Origin: VRUE01 sp963708115
GTDB lineage: Bacteria; Actinomycetota; Thermoleophilia; Solirubrobacterales; 70-9
Direction of reading: 5' to 3'
DNA length: 64,000 nucleotides
Assembly (NCBI GenBank): GCA_963708115.1
Contig: CAVPRX010000001.1
Span: 682,001-746,000 of the forward strand
The notes beneath the pieces were generated by a model, which was not told the origin of the DNA, did no database searches, and saw only the letters and a list, made by a program, of their open reading frames with translations. The position numbers were made by a program, and so were the translations under genes. How positions within the stretch are numbered: position 1 is the stretch's first letter; every line of letters starts with the position of its first letter. This document shows positions 33,472 through 43,786 of the stretch, one piece after another.

Positions 33472-34452
33472 GTGAGAACCACGACCAAGAGGGCGCGCGC
33501 CTCTGTAGCGGTGCTGCTCGCGCTTTTCCTCAGCCTCGGAGTCGCCGCATGCGGCTCGAGCGATGACGACACCAGCGGCGGCGGCGAAGGCGGCGGTGCG
33601 ATCGTCTCCAACCCCGACAACGGCAAAGTCAGCCTGACGATCGGCTCGAAGAACTTCCCCGAACAGGAAATCCTCGGGGAGATCTACGCCCAGGCCTTAC
33701 AGGCTGCCGGCTACAAGGTGAAGACCGACCTCAATCTCGGTTCCGAAACGGTTGCCCTGCAGACGTTGAAGTCGGGACAGATCTCCGGCTACCCGGAGTA
33801 CGCGAGCACCGCGCTGACTTCCTTCTTCGGCGTCGAACCCGAAGAAGTCCCGGCGGGCGCGCAGCCGGCCTATGAAAAGGCCAAGGCGGAATTCGAAAAG
33901 GAAGGGCTGACGGCGTTCCCGCCCACCCCCTTCGCCAGCGCCAACGCGGTCGGCACGCTGAAGAAGACCGCTGACGAACTGGGCTTGAAAACTGTCTCCG
34001 ACCTGGAAGGCCAGTCAGAAAAACTGACCCTGTACGGGTCGCCTGAGTGCCGCCAGCGGATCGACTGCCTGGCCGGGCTCGAAAAATATTACGGGCTGAA
34101 ATTCAAGTCATTCACCCCGGTTGACATCGGCCTCCGCTACAAGGTGCTCGAAAACGGACAGGCCGACCTCTCGATCCTCTTCACCACCGACCCGCAGCTC
34201 TCGGCGGAGAAGGACAAGTTCGTCATCCTCGAAGACGACAAGGAAGTCTTCCCGGCGGGCAACATCATCTTCGTGAGCAAGGCCTCGACGGCAGAAAAGG
34301 CCGGGCCCGACTATGAAAAGACGATCGTCCAGGTCCAGGAAGGCCTGACGTTGCCGGTCATGCAGGAGCTCGACGCCCGGGTCGAACTCGAAAAGCAGTC
34401 GCCGGCCAAGGCAGCGGCCTCCTACCTCAAGGAAGCCGGCTACACCGGCTGA
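33472..34452 (+). CDS. Osmolyte ABC transporter substrate-binding lipoprotein 1
   Basis: 326 aa from GTG 33472 (GAGAGGAAG upstream). Signal peptide with lipobox LGVAAC, a Gly/Ser linker, then SLTIGSKNFPEQEILGEIYA, the hallmark of OpuCC/OsmF-type quaternary amine binding proteins, and SGYPEYASTALT. It delivers betaine, carnitine or choline-like ligands to the permeases. The last 38 codons are almost identical in DNA to those of the second binding protein. Confidence 0.9.
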   Translation: MRTTTKRARASVAVLLALFLSLGVAACGSSDDDTSGGGEGGGAIVSNPDNGKVSLTIGSKNFPEQEILGEIYAQALQAAGYKVKTDLNLGSETVALQTLKSGQISGYPEYASTALTSFFGVEPEEVPAGAQPAYEKAKAEFEKEGLTAFPPTPFASANAVGTLKKTADELGLKTVSDLEGQSEKLTLYGSPECRQRIDCLAGLEKYYGLKFKSFTPVDIGLRYKVLENGQADLSILFTTDPQLSAEKDKFVILEDDKEVFPAGNIIFVSKASTAEKAGPDYEKTIVQVQEGLTLPVMQELDARVELEKQSPAKAAASYLKEAGYTG

Positions 34453-34461
34453 GCAACCGCC
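34342..34461 (+). repeat. 120-bp 3'-end repeat, copy 1
   Basis: Matches 35408-35527 at 119 of 120 bases by direct comparison, covering the last 36 codons, the stop codon and nine bases beyond. The single difference changes Asp to Asn in QELDARVELEK. Confidence 0.85.
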
Positions 34462-34467
34462 AAGTGA

Positions 34468-34509
34468 GGCGTTCGCCGTCCCCCCTCAAAGGGGAGGGCG
34501 GCGAACGCC
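34468..34509 (+). terminator. Hairpin between the two binding-protein genes
   Basis: GGCGTTCGCCG (34468-34478) pairs with CGGCGAACGCC (34499-34509) and the intervening bases form a second stem (CCCCT/AGGGG). No T-run follows, so it may act as an attenuator or mRNA stabiliser between the genes. Confidence 0.5.
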
Positions 34510-34549
34510 AGGTGAACCGTTTTCGCCACCCACCGGGTCTCAGTGCGTC

Positions 34550-35518
34550 ATGGGGACCAGAGTCTTGGGGAGGGCCGCAGCAGTGCTACTGACGGTCAGC
34601 ATCGTCGGCGCAATCGCCGGCTGTAGCGACTCCGGGAGCGCGGACGAAACTCCCGCTGAAGTAACGCTGTTGGTCCGTCCGGAAGGCTCTCCCGAAAAGA
34701 GGCTCCTGAGCCAGATCTACGCGGGGGCACTGAGGGCCGCCGGCTACAGGGTGAAGAGGGTCCCCAAGCCCAGCTTCGGCGTCAGCACGAGTCTCGAAGC
34801 GGTGAAACAAGGGCAGATCTCCGGCTATCCGGAACATCTGAGCACGGCGCTGAACTCCGACCTCGGCGTTGAAATCGATGATCTTCCCTCGAACGCAGAT
34901 GCAGCATACGGGCAGGTGAAAAACGGCTTTGAAGAGCTAACCGCGTTCCCACCGACGCCCTTCGGAATTGCCAACGCGGTTGGGATGTTGAGGAAGACGG
35001 CAGAGAAGCGGGGGCTGGTGACGGACTCCGACTTGAAGGGCCAAGCCGAAGAAATGACCATCAAAGCACCGACCTACTGTCATGTTTCGGTCGAGTGCCT
35101 GGGCGGAATCGAAGCGTATTACGACACCGCATTCGAAAGCGTTAGCTATGAAAAAGCTCTGACCACCGCTCTTTCGTGGTGGAGGCCGGAACCTACCTAT
35201 CGCTATGAAGTCCTCGAAGACGGCGAAAGCGATGCATCGATGCTGTTCACGACCGATGGCCGCCTTGCCGCGGAAAAGAGCAAGTTCGTCATCCTTCGAG
35301 ACGACAAGCACGTCTTCCCGGCGGGCAACGTCATCTGGGTGACCTCACCAAAAGTGGTCGAAGAAGCAGGGCCCGATTATGAAAGGGCGATCGTCGCGGT
35401 CCAGAAGGGCCTGACGTTGCCGGTCATGCAGGAGCTCAACGCCCGGGTCGAACTCGAAAAGCAGTCGCCGGCCAAGGCAGCGGCCTCCTACCTCAAGGAA
35501 GCCGGCTACACCGGCTGA
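34550..35518 (+). CDS. Osmolyte ABC transporter substrate-binding lipoprotein 2
   Basis: 322 aa with lipobox VGAIAGC. It is a diverged paralog of the preceding gene: SQIYAGALRAAGYRVKR, SGYPEHLSTALN, LTAFPPTPFGIANAVGML and a cysteine pair (YCHVSVECLGG) line up, but the N-terminal GSKNFPEQ motif is replaced by VRPEGSPEKR, which lacks the usual ligand-pocket residues. Substrate may therefore differ. The C-terminal end is identical to paralog 1 except for one residue. Confidence 0.87.
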   Translation: MGTRVLGRAAAVLLTVSIVGAIAGCSDSGSADETPAEVTLLVRPEGSPEKRLLSQIYAGALRAAGYRVKRVPKPSFGVSTSLEAVKQGQISGYPEHLSTALNSDLGVEIDDLPSNADAAYGQVKNGFEELTAFPPTPFGIANAVGMLRKTAEKRGLVTDSDLKGQAEEMTIKAPTYCHVSVECLGGIEAYYDTAFESVSYEKALTTALSWWRPEPTYRYEVLEDGESDASMLFTTDGRLAAEKSKFVILRDDKHVFPAGNVIWVTSPKVVEEAGPDYERAIVAVQKGLTLPVMQELNARVELEKQSPAKAAASYLKEAGYTG

Positions 35519-35527
35519 GCAACCGCC
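35408..35527 (+). repeat. 120-bp 3'-end repeat, copy 2
   Basis: Second copy of the sequence at 34342-34461. It also covers the last codons of the convergent MFS gene, so the shared block decides that protein's C-terminus. Confidence 0.85.
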
Positions 35528-36750
35528 TCGCTCTGCTTCGCCCGGGCATCGATCCGGGCGAAGCAGACGTGGGCTGCCCAGGCGGCGGAGAGGCCTGCGA
35601 TCGCCGCCAGGAGCAGCGCCACCCGCGGGTCGTATGCCTCGGAGAGCCAGCCGGTCAGCGGGCCCCCGATCGGGGTCGAGCCGAGGAAGACGACCGAGTA
35701 GAGCGCCATCACCCGACCCCGCATCGCCGGCTCGACCGCGAGCTGGAGGGTCGAGTTGATGCTTGCGGCGAAGGTGACCGCGGCGGCGCCGAGCAAGGCG
35801 AGCATCGGGATCTCGAGCGCCAGTGCCGGCATCGCCGCCGAGAGCAGGGCCGAGACGCCGAAGGCAAGCGCGGCGGCGGCGATCAGGCGCGGGCCGGTGC
35901 GACCGTGGGCGCCGGTGATCAGCGCGCCGGCGACCGAGCCGACGCCCATCGCCGAGACCAGTACCGCGTAAGTGCCGGGACCGCCATCGAAGCTGAAACG
36001 GGCCATTAGCGGCAACACCACCTGGAAGTTGAAGCCGAAGGTGCCAACCAGTGCCATCAGCGCCAGCGGCACCATCAGCGCCGGCGTTCGCTTGACGTAG
36101 CGCAGGCCGGCGCGGATCGCCCCGGGCTCGCGACCGCCGGTGGGTGCCGCGCGCAACTGCGTGGGATTCATCCGCCAGAGAGCGAGGATCATCGCCGCGA
36201 AGGTGAGGGCGTTGACGCCGAAGCAGAGCCCGACGCCGAACGCCGCGATCAGCAGCCCGCCGATCGCCGGGCCGACGATCCGCGCCGACTGGACGATGAC
36301 GCTGTTGAGGCTGACCGCGTTGACGACGCGGTCGGGGCCGACCATCTCGATCACGAAGCTCTGCCGCGTCGGGTTGTCGACCGCGTTGACGGTGCCCATA
36401 GCGAAGACCGCGAGGTAGACCATCCAGGGAGCGACCGTCCCGGCCTCGGTCACCGCGAAGAGGCCGAGCGCGGGGAGCGCCATCAGCGCCTGGGTCACCA
36501 TCAGCAGACGCCGCTTGGGGAAGCGATCGGCGAACAGCCCGCCCCAGGCGCCGAAGAGGAGCATCGGCAGGAACTGCAGCGCGGTGGTCAGGCCGACGGC
36601 GACGCCGCTGCCGGTGAGGCTGAGGATCAGCCAGACCGCGGCGACCGTCTGCATCCAGTTGCCCGACAGCGAGACGACCTGGCCGGCGAAGTAGCGCCGG
36701 TAGTTGGGGACGGAGAGCGAGTGGAAGCTGCGCCTTACCGCGGCGCTCAA
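35506..36750 (-). CDS. MFS efflux transporter (EntS/MFS_3-like)
   Basis: 414 aa, twelve predicted helices, with LSGNWMQTVAAVWLILSLTG, LFADRFPKRRLLMVTQ and AVDNPTRQSFVIEMVGPDR typical of the MFS_3 group that exports siderophores and drugs. The start is TTG at 36750, overlapping the MarR stop (TTGA). The C-terminal AVAQPV is encoded inside the 120-bp repeat and overlaps the binding-protein gene by 13 bases. Very likely controlled by the adjoining MarR. Confidence 0.88.
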   Translation of the reverse strand: MSAAVRRSFHSLSVPNYRRYFAGQVVSLSGNWMQTVAAVWLILSLTGSGVAVGLTTALQFLPMLLFGAWGGLFADRFPKRRLLMVTQALMALPALGLFAVTEAGTVAPWMVYLAVFAMGTVNAVDNPTRQSFVIEMVGPDRVVNAVSLNSVIVQSARIVGPAIGGLLIAAFGVGLCFGVNALTFAAMILALWRMNPTQLRAAPTGGREPGAIRAGLRYVKRTPALMVPLALMALVGTFGFNFQVVLPLMARFSFDGGPGTYAVLVSAMGVGSVAGALITGAHGRTGPRLIAAAALAFGVSALLSAAMPALALEIPMLALLGAAAVTFAASINSTLQLAVEPAMRGRVMALYSVVFLGSTPIGGPLTGWLSEAYDPRVALLLAAIAGLSAAWAAHVCFARIDARAKQSEAVAQPV

Positions 36751-37205
36751 CTCGGCTCCTCCAGGATCCCCTCGAGGATCTCGGCCGCCCGCTCCAGCGT
36801 CTCGACGTCGCCGGCCGGCAGGTCGCGCATGCGGCGCGCCAGGTAGGCGTTCTTGCGGCGCCGCATGCGGCGCAGGCGCTCGCGCCCCGCCGCGGTGATG
36901 CTGACCAGGGCGCTGCGCCCATCCTCGGGGTCCGGCGCCCTCTCCACCAGGCCGGCTTCGCTGAGCACGCGCAGCGTCCGCGTCGCCGTCGGTCGTTTGA
37001 CGCGCTCAATCTCGGCCAGCTCGCTGGGCGTGAGCGGCCCGCAGCGCTCGACGGACACCAGCGCTGCCGCCGAAGTCGGCGTCAGCTCGCCCACCGCCCC
37101 CGCAGCCTCCTGGCGCAGGCGCCGCGAGGTCCGCACGATCGCCATCCGCAAGCGGGCGGCGGAATCGGTGAGGGCAGGACGAACAGTGTCCTGATTCGTT
37201 AGCAT
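36747..37205 (-). CDS. MarR-family transcriptional regulator
   Basis: 152 aa. Winged-helix region LTPSELAEIERVKRPTATRT and LRVLSEAGLVERAPDPEDGR, wing SALVSITAAGRERL, flanked by dimerisation helices. MarR proteins repress efflux genes and are relieved by phenolic or oxidant ligands. Its gene precedes and overlaps the MFS exporter, and an inverted repeat lies just upstream of its start. Confidence 0.9.
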   Translation of the reverse strand: MLTNQDTVRPALTDSAARLRMAIVRTSRRLRQEAAGAVGELTPTSAAALVSVERCGPLTPSELAEIERVKRPTATRTLRVLSEAGLVERAPDPEDGRSALVSITAAGRERLRRMRRRKNAYLARRMRDLPAGDVETLERAAEILEGILEEPS

Positions 37206-37212
37206 TGGTAAT

Positions 37213-37227
37213 TAGTTTAGCAAACTA
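37213..37227. promoter_or_regulatory. Inverted repeat TAGTTT-3-AAACTA, likely MarR operator
   Basis: Perfect 6-bp arms eight bases upstream of the MarR ATG in an AT-rich stretch of otherwise GC-rich DNA (37200-37240). MarR-family sites are usually short palindromes of this size over the promoter. Confidence 0.5.
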
Positions 37228-37326
37228 CTTTCGGGGGCGCGAAATTTACTTCTGAGGCGCAATAGCGCACCGGAAGCAGATTTGGTGTCAGTAGGCGACC
37301 GGGCATCGGTGTCGAAGGAGACGCGG

Positions 37327-38136
37327 ATGAGCGCTGAGGTTGCCGAGAAGCCCGTCGTCTACGGGCGGGGGATGGACGCACGCAGCACGCGCGTCGCCGA
37401 AGTCCTCAACACGCCGATGCTGTTCGCGGCGGCGTTGACGATCCCCGCCGTGGCGATCAACGAGTCCCATCCTGGAGGCTGGCTGCTGGACGTCGCCCAC
37501 GCGCTCAACTGGATCATCTGGCTCGCCTTCCTCACCGAGCTCGTGGTGATGCTCTCGGTCGTGCCGGAACGGTGGACCTGGCTCAAGCACCACCCGCTAG
37601 ACCTGATCATCGTCGTCTTCACGCCGCCGGTGCTACCGGCCGGATTGCAGAGCCTGCGGGTCCTGCGGTTGCTGCGCCTCCTCCGCCTGCTGCGCCTCGC
37701 CCAGCTCTCACGCGAGGCCTTCTCCCTGCGCGGCCTGCACTACGCGGCACTACTCGCAGTGCTGACCGCGGTCGCCGGCGGCGCCCTCTTCGTCGGCTTC
37801 GAGAAGCACAGCCAGCACCTCACCGCCTGGGACGGGATCTACTGGGCGGTCACCTCGATGACTACGCTCGGCTCCGACATCTACCCGATGACGACCGGGG
37901 GTGAGGTCGTCGGCGTTGTTGTCGTGATCGTCGGCATCTCCTTCGTCGCCCTGCTCACCGGCGCGATCGCCCAGCGCTTCCTCGGCCCCGAGATCGCCGA
38001 AGTCGAGGCGGAGCTAGAGGAGGAGCAAGCCTCGGCCGAGGCAATAGCGCTGCGCGAGCTGCGCAACGTCCGCGCGCAGCTCGAGGCACTCGAGGTAGCG
38101 GTCGAGCGCATGGTCGACGAGCGCACCCCGGGCTGA
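37327..38136 (+). CDS. Voltage-gated-like ion channel with atypical selectivity filter
   Basis: 269 aa from ATG 37327, preceded by AAGGAG; the reading from 37282 adds only 15 residues. Four S1-S4-type helices, with S4 as RVLRLLRLLRLLRLAQLSR (Arg at 111, 114, 117, 120, 123), then S5, a pore helix and the filter TTLGSDIYP (179-187), S6, and a C-terminal coiled coil (~222-265) suitable for tetramer formation. The usual potassium filter is TVGYGD; here Tyr-Gly is missing and the loop is one residue shorter. It may conduct potassium poorly or pass another cation. Confidence 0.8.
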   Translation: MSAEVAEKPVVYGRGMDARSTRVAEVLNTPMLFAAALTIPAVAINESHPGGWLLDVAHALNWIIWLAFLTELVVMLSVVPERWTWLKHHPLDLIIVVFTPPVLPAGLQSLRVLRLLRLLRLLRLAQLSREAFSLRGLHYAALLAVLTAVAGGALFVGFEKHSQHLTAWDGIYWAVTSMTTLGSDIYPMTTGGEVVGVVVVIVGISFVALLTGAIAQRFLGPEIAEVEAELEEEQASAEAIALRELRNVRAQLEALEVAVERMVDERTPG

Positions 38137-38141
38137 CGATG

Positions 38142-38191
38142 GACGTGCCGGTGCGTAGAGGTCCATATGGACCTCTACGCACCGGCACGTC
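38142..38191. repeat. 50-bp perfect palindrome, copy 2
   Basis: Bases 38142-38166 are the exact reverse complement of 38167-38191, centred on CCATATGG, with outer arms GACGTGCCGGTG. It lies between the convergent channel and acetyl-CoA synthetase genes and can act as a two-way terminator. A diverged copy sits at 29511-29560, so this is a dispersed element rather than a one-off hairpin. Confidence 0.88.
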
Positions 38192-38203
38192 TGGCTGGGG
38201 CGC

Positions 38204-40189
<1,986 letters not shown>

Positions 40190-40265
40190 TGCACTCCCTC
40201 CTCGGCCGTTACCCTGAGCGAGAAAGCTACCCCTTCAACGATCCCCAGCAAACTGGACAGCCCAA

Positions 40266-41657
40266 ATGCTCTTCCGACAGATAATCCACGAGGATCTCGG
40301 CTGTGCCTCTTACCTGATCGGCGACTCAAAGGCGGGAGTCGCGGCGGTGGTCGACCCCCAGTGGGACATCGATCCCTACGTAAACCTCGCCCGCCTACAT
40401 GGGGTCCGAATCGAGCACGTGCTGGAGACCCACAACCACGCCGACCACGTCTCCGGCCACGGTCGCCTCGCCCGGGCGAGCGGAGCGACGATCCACGTCA
40501 ACGCGCTGGCCGAGGCCGAGTACGAGCACGAGGCTTTCGGCGACGGCTGGACGCTCGAGCTAGGCGGTGGGGTCTCGATCGAGGCGATCCATACCCCCGG
40601 CCACCGGCCGGAGCACACCTCATTCCTGCTGCGCGACGCCGAGCGTGGCGGCGATCCTGTCGCCGTGCTGAGCGGCGACTCGCTCTTCGTCGGCGACGTC
40701 GCCCGTCCGGACCTGGCGGTCGAGCCACGGCAGGGCGCCGCCGACATCTTCCGCTCGCTGCACGAGCGGCTGCTCTCCCTTCCCGACGAGGTCGAGATCT
40801 GGCCCGGCCACCTCGGCGGCTCGCTCTGCGGCAGCTCCGGCATCGACCTCAAGACCTCCTCGACGATTGGCTTCGAGCGCCGCCACAACCGGGCACTGGC
40901 GCTGGCCGACGAGGCGGAGTTCATCGAGGACGCGGTCGCCAGCATCGGCGAGCGGCCGCCGAACGTCGAGCACATCGTCGCCCTCAACCGCGGTCCGCTG
41001 GTCGAGTCGATCGGCTCGCCGGCGTCGCTGACGCCGCGCCGCTTCGAGGTGGCGATCGCCACTGGCGCCTTCGCCGTCGACTCGCGCACCAACGAGCAGT
41101 TCGACGAGGCCCACATCCCGGGTGCGATCAGCGCTTCGGGCTATGACACCGGCTTCGCCACCAAGGTCGCCCAGGTCGTCCCGCCCGACGGCGAGATCGT
41201 CGTCGTCGCCGCTTCGGACGGCAACGAGCTCGAGGCGGCGGAGCTGCTTGCCGCGGTCGGGCTGCGGGTGCGCGGCTTCCTCGGCGGCGGGATGAGCGCC
41301 TGGCGAGCGGAGGAGCGCCCGGTCGCCCGGATCGAGCCGATCGGGCCCGACGACCTGGCCGAGCTGCTCGAAGGCGAAGAGCCGCCGCTGGTCCTTGACG
41401 TGCGCGGGGCAGGCGAGTACGCCGACGGCCATATCGCCGGCTCGCTCCACATCCCATACGGGGAGCTGGCGCGGCGGCTCGACGAGCTGCCGCGGGATCG
41501 AGCGCTGGCGGCGATCTGCAAGGGCGGCAAACGGAGCGGGCTTGCGGCTTCGGTGTTGCAGCGCGAGGGGTTCTCGACGATTCACGTTGCGCGTGGGGGC
41601 GTCGGGACTTGGCAACAGGAAGGTCGTCCGGTCGAGACAGGCGAAGCGCCTGCGTAG
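40266..41657 (+). CDS. Persulfide dioxygenase-like MBL protein fused to two rhodanese domains
   Basis: 463 aa. MBL metal motif THNHADH (His56, His58, Asp60, His61), His114 in HTPGH, then GDSLFVGDVARPDL and WPGHLGGSLCG, as in ETHE1-type enzymes. Two rhodanese domains follow: the first (~255-345) has VVVAASDGNELEA where the Cys loop should be and is probably inactive; the second (~355-460) has Cys418 in AICKGGKRSG and should be active. It would oxidise glutathione or low-molecular persulfides to sulfite and transfer sulfane sulfur. Confidence 0.92.
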   Translation: MLFRQIIHEDLGCASYLIGDSKAGVAAVVDPQWDIDPYVNLARLHGVRIEHVLETHNHADHVSGHGRLARASGATIHVNALAEAEYEHEAFGDGWTLELGGGVSIEAIHTPGHRPEHTSFLLRDAERGGDPVAVLSGDSLFVGDVARPDLAVEPRQGAADIFRSLHERLLSLPDEVEIWPGHLGGSLCGSSGIDLKTSSTIGFERRHNRALALADEAEFIEDAVASIGERPPNVEHIVALNRGPLVESIGSPASLTPRRFEVAIATGAFAVDSRTNEQFDEAHIPGAISASGYDTGFATKVAQVVPPDGEIVVVAASDGNELEAAELLAAVGLRVRGFLGGGMSAWRAEERPVARIEPIGPDDLAELLEGEEPPLVLDVRGAGEYADGHIAGSLHIPYGELARRLDELPRDRALAAICKGGKRSGLAASVLQREGFSTIHVARGGVGTWQQEGRPVETGEAPA

Positions 41658-41771
41658 GAGAACATCCGGGCAGGACTTCCACTTAACTTCTTTCGGTGGA
41701 TCGCCTGTGGGCTGGCGCCCGGAGCCGGCACCGAAAAAGTACAAGACGTTTCAGCCCTGCCCGGATGCTCT

Positions 41772-43103
41772 CTATGCGGAGCGCGTACGGTGGGACGGGC
41801 TTAGGGCTCGAGCGATTGCGGCGGCCAGCGCCGGTGACTCGTCTGGTTTGAGGGAGCTTATGGTGACCCGGATTGCTGGCTCGCTTTGGAGGCGGAATGG
41901 TGCTCCCGGGGCTACTGCCCAACCTTGGGTCTGAAGTGCTTGCACGACGCTGGTCTCGTCGGGGACTGGGATCCATACGTTTAGGCCGCTTGGGGCGTGG
42001 GCTTCGATGCCCTGGTCGGCCAGGGCTGAGGTGAAGGCTTCGCGGCGCTTGCGGTAGGTCGCGGTGGTCCTCTCCAGGGCGCGAGCGATCTTGGGGTCTG
42101 CCCATAGCGTCGCTCCGGTTCGCTGGAGCAGGTGGCTGACCCAGCCGGGACCGACCGCCTGGCGACCGCGGACGCGGCTGATCGTTTGGGGGTCGCCCGC
42201 CAGGACGGCTAGACGGAGGTCGGGGCCCAGGGACTTGGCGAGCGAGCGGGCCGCTGCCCAGCGCTGCCGCCCGGCGGTCAGCGTCAGCCGGGGAGACCCG
42301 GCGATTGGGCCGAGGTGGTCGTCCTCGAGGACCATCGCGTCGGGGTCGCGGTCGAGCACGCGTTTCAACGCTGCGGCACGCTCCTCGTCGAGCGATGCCC
42401 CGGTTGGGTTCTGGCCCCGAGGGTTGATCACGACCGCGCTCGCGCCCTCGTCGAGGGCCTTTGCCAACGCCGAGGGGAGCATCCCCTTCCGGTCGATTGC
42501 CACCGGGCGCAATGCGAGCCCGAGAGCACGCAGCAGGTCGAAGAGCCCGGCGAAGCCCGGATCTTCGACTGCGACCACGTCACCCTGTCGCAGCTGCACC
42601 GCCAGGGCACGCTCGATCCCGTCGAGGGCGCCGCTGACCACGGCAAGGTCCTCGGCGGCGATCCCGGCCCCGCCGAACTCGGCCTGGGCCAGCTCGATCA
42701 GCTGTGGGTCGGCAGGGTCGCCGCCGTAGAGCTGGCGCGGCGGCTCGATTCGGCGCAGGACGGGCGTCAGGTCGGGCAACAGCTCAGGGTCGGGGTTGCC
42801 GCCGGCAAGGTCGCGGGCGCCCGCCGGTGCCGGAGTGCCCACCCAGGCACCGGCGACCGGGGGCCGCCAGCTGACATGGGCGCCGCTGCGCGGCCGCGTC
42901 ATGACGAGGCCGCGTGAGCGCAGGTCCTTGAACGCGGCGGCGACGGTCGTCGGGCTGACGCGGAGCTCGGCGGCGAGTGCGCGGACTGCCGGCAGCGGAG
43001 CGCCGGGGCGAAGTGCCCCCTCCTCGATGCCGCGCTCGATGCTGGCGGCGATCTCTGCCGCGCCGTGGCCAGCCATCCGATACTGTGTCACTTCAGAAGG
43101 CAT
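41772..43103 (-). CDS. MocR-type regulator: GntR HTH fused to aminotransferase domain
   Basis: 443 aa. GntR winged helix (~15-75: LPAVRALAAELRVSPTTVAA) joined to a fold-type I aminotransferase domain, with INPRGQNPTGASLDEERA, LEDDHLGPIAG and PLP Lys290 in ARSLAKSLGPDLR. MocR/PdxR proteins sense PLP or amino compounds and control neighbouring genes. The divergent partner 32 bases away is a flavin split-barrel protein of the pyridoxamine-phosphate oxidase type, which fits a PdxR-like role. The 41658-41771 gap downstream has no visible gene. Confidence 0.9.
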   Translation of the reverse strand: MPSEVTQYRMAGHGAAEIAASIERGIEEGALRPGAPLPAVRALAAELRVSPTTVAAAFKDLRSRGLVMTRPRSGAHVSWRPPVAGAWVGTPAPAGARDLAGGNPDPELLPDLTPVLRRIEPPRQLYGGDPADPQLIELAQAEFGGAGIAAEDLAVVSGALDGIERALAVQLRQGDVVAVEDPGFAGLFDLLRALGLALRPVAIDRKGMLPSALAKALDEGASAVVINPRGQNPTGASLDEERAAALKRVLDRDPDAMVLEDDHLGPIAGSPRLTLTAGRQRWAAARSLAKSLGPDLRLAVLAGDPQTISRVRGRQAVGPGWVSHLLQRTGATLWADPKIARALERTTATYRKRREAFTSALADQGIEAHAPSGLNVWIPVPDETSVVQALQTQGWAVAPGAPFRLQSEPAIRVTISSLKPDESPALAAAIARALSPSHRTRSA

Positions 43104-43120
43104 ATCTGTACTGTAACAGT
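43081..43120. promoter_or_regulatory. Direct repeats TACTGT(G/A)(T/A)CA and a small palindrome, likely MocR sites
   Basis: TACTGTGTCA (43081-43090) and TACTGTAACA (43109-43118) are direct repeats 28 bases apart, and ACTGTAACAGT (43110-43120) is also a palindrome. They span the MocR start codon and the divergent promoter. Direct plus inverted half-sites are usual for MocR proteins. Confidence 0.5.
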
Positions 43121-43135
43121 TTCAAAGGAGACGCG

Positions 43136-43786
43136 ATGGCCGCGAAGCCGAGAACCAGGGTCACGAGGATGCCCAGCCGCGCCAGCTACGAGCGCGAGAC
43201 GGTCGAGGCGATCCTCGACGAGGCGATCGTCTCCCACGTCGGCACGGTTTCCCCCGACGGCCACCCGATCGTCATCCCCACCCTGCACGCACGTGCCGGA
43301 GACTGGCTCTACATCCACGGCTCGGCGGCAAGCCCGACGCTGCGCCGCGCCGCGCAAGCCGAGATCTGCCTGACCGCCACCCTGCTCGACGGCCTCGTCC
43401 TGGCCCGCTCCGCCGTCCACCACTCGGTCAACTACCGCTCCGTCGTCATCTTCGGCCAGGCGGAGCGGATCGAGGACGCCGAGGGCAAAAGCAAGGCGCT
43501 CAAGGCCTTCACCGAGAAGCTCGTACCGGGCCGCTGGGGCGACGCCCGGCTACCGACCGAGCAGGAGCTGAAGGGCACGGCAGTGCTGCGTGTCCGCCTC
43601 GATGAGGCCTCGGCCAAGATACGAACCGGCGGCCCGCTGGATGACGACGAGGACTACGAGCTACCGGTATGGGCGGGCACCATCGACCTCCGAATCGCCG
43701 CCAGCTCACCCAAGCCCGACAACCGCCTCATCCCCGGCACCGAGTGCCCCGCCTACCTCACCGAGCTGGTGCGGGCGAAGAGCTAG
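43136..43786 (+). CDS. Pyridoxamine 5'-phosphate oxidase-family (FMN split barrel) protein
   Basis: 216 aa from ATG 43136, with AAAGGAG eight bases upstream. AIVSHVGTVSPDGHPIVIPT, LYIHGSAASPTLRRAAQ and SAVHHSVNYRSVVIFGQAER are typical of the FMN-binding split-barrel group related to Nim and PPOX proteins. True PdxH activity is not established by these motifs. Divergent from, and probably controlled by, the MocR gene. Confidence 0.85.
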   Translation: MAAKPRTRVTRMPSRASYERETVEAILDEAIVSHVGTVSPDGHPIVIPTLHARAGDWLYIHGSAASPTLRRAAQAEICLTATLLDGLVLARSAVHHSVNYRSVVIFGQAERIEDAEGKSKALKAFTEKLVPGRWGDARLPTEQELKGTAVLRVRLDEASAKIRTGGPLDDDEDYELPVWAGTIDLRIAASSPKPDNRLIPGTECPAYLTELVRAKS

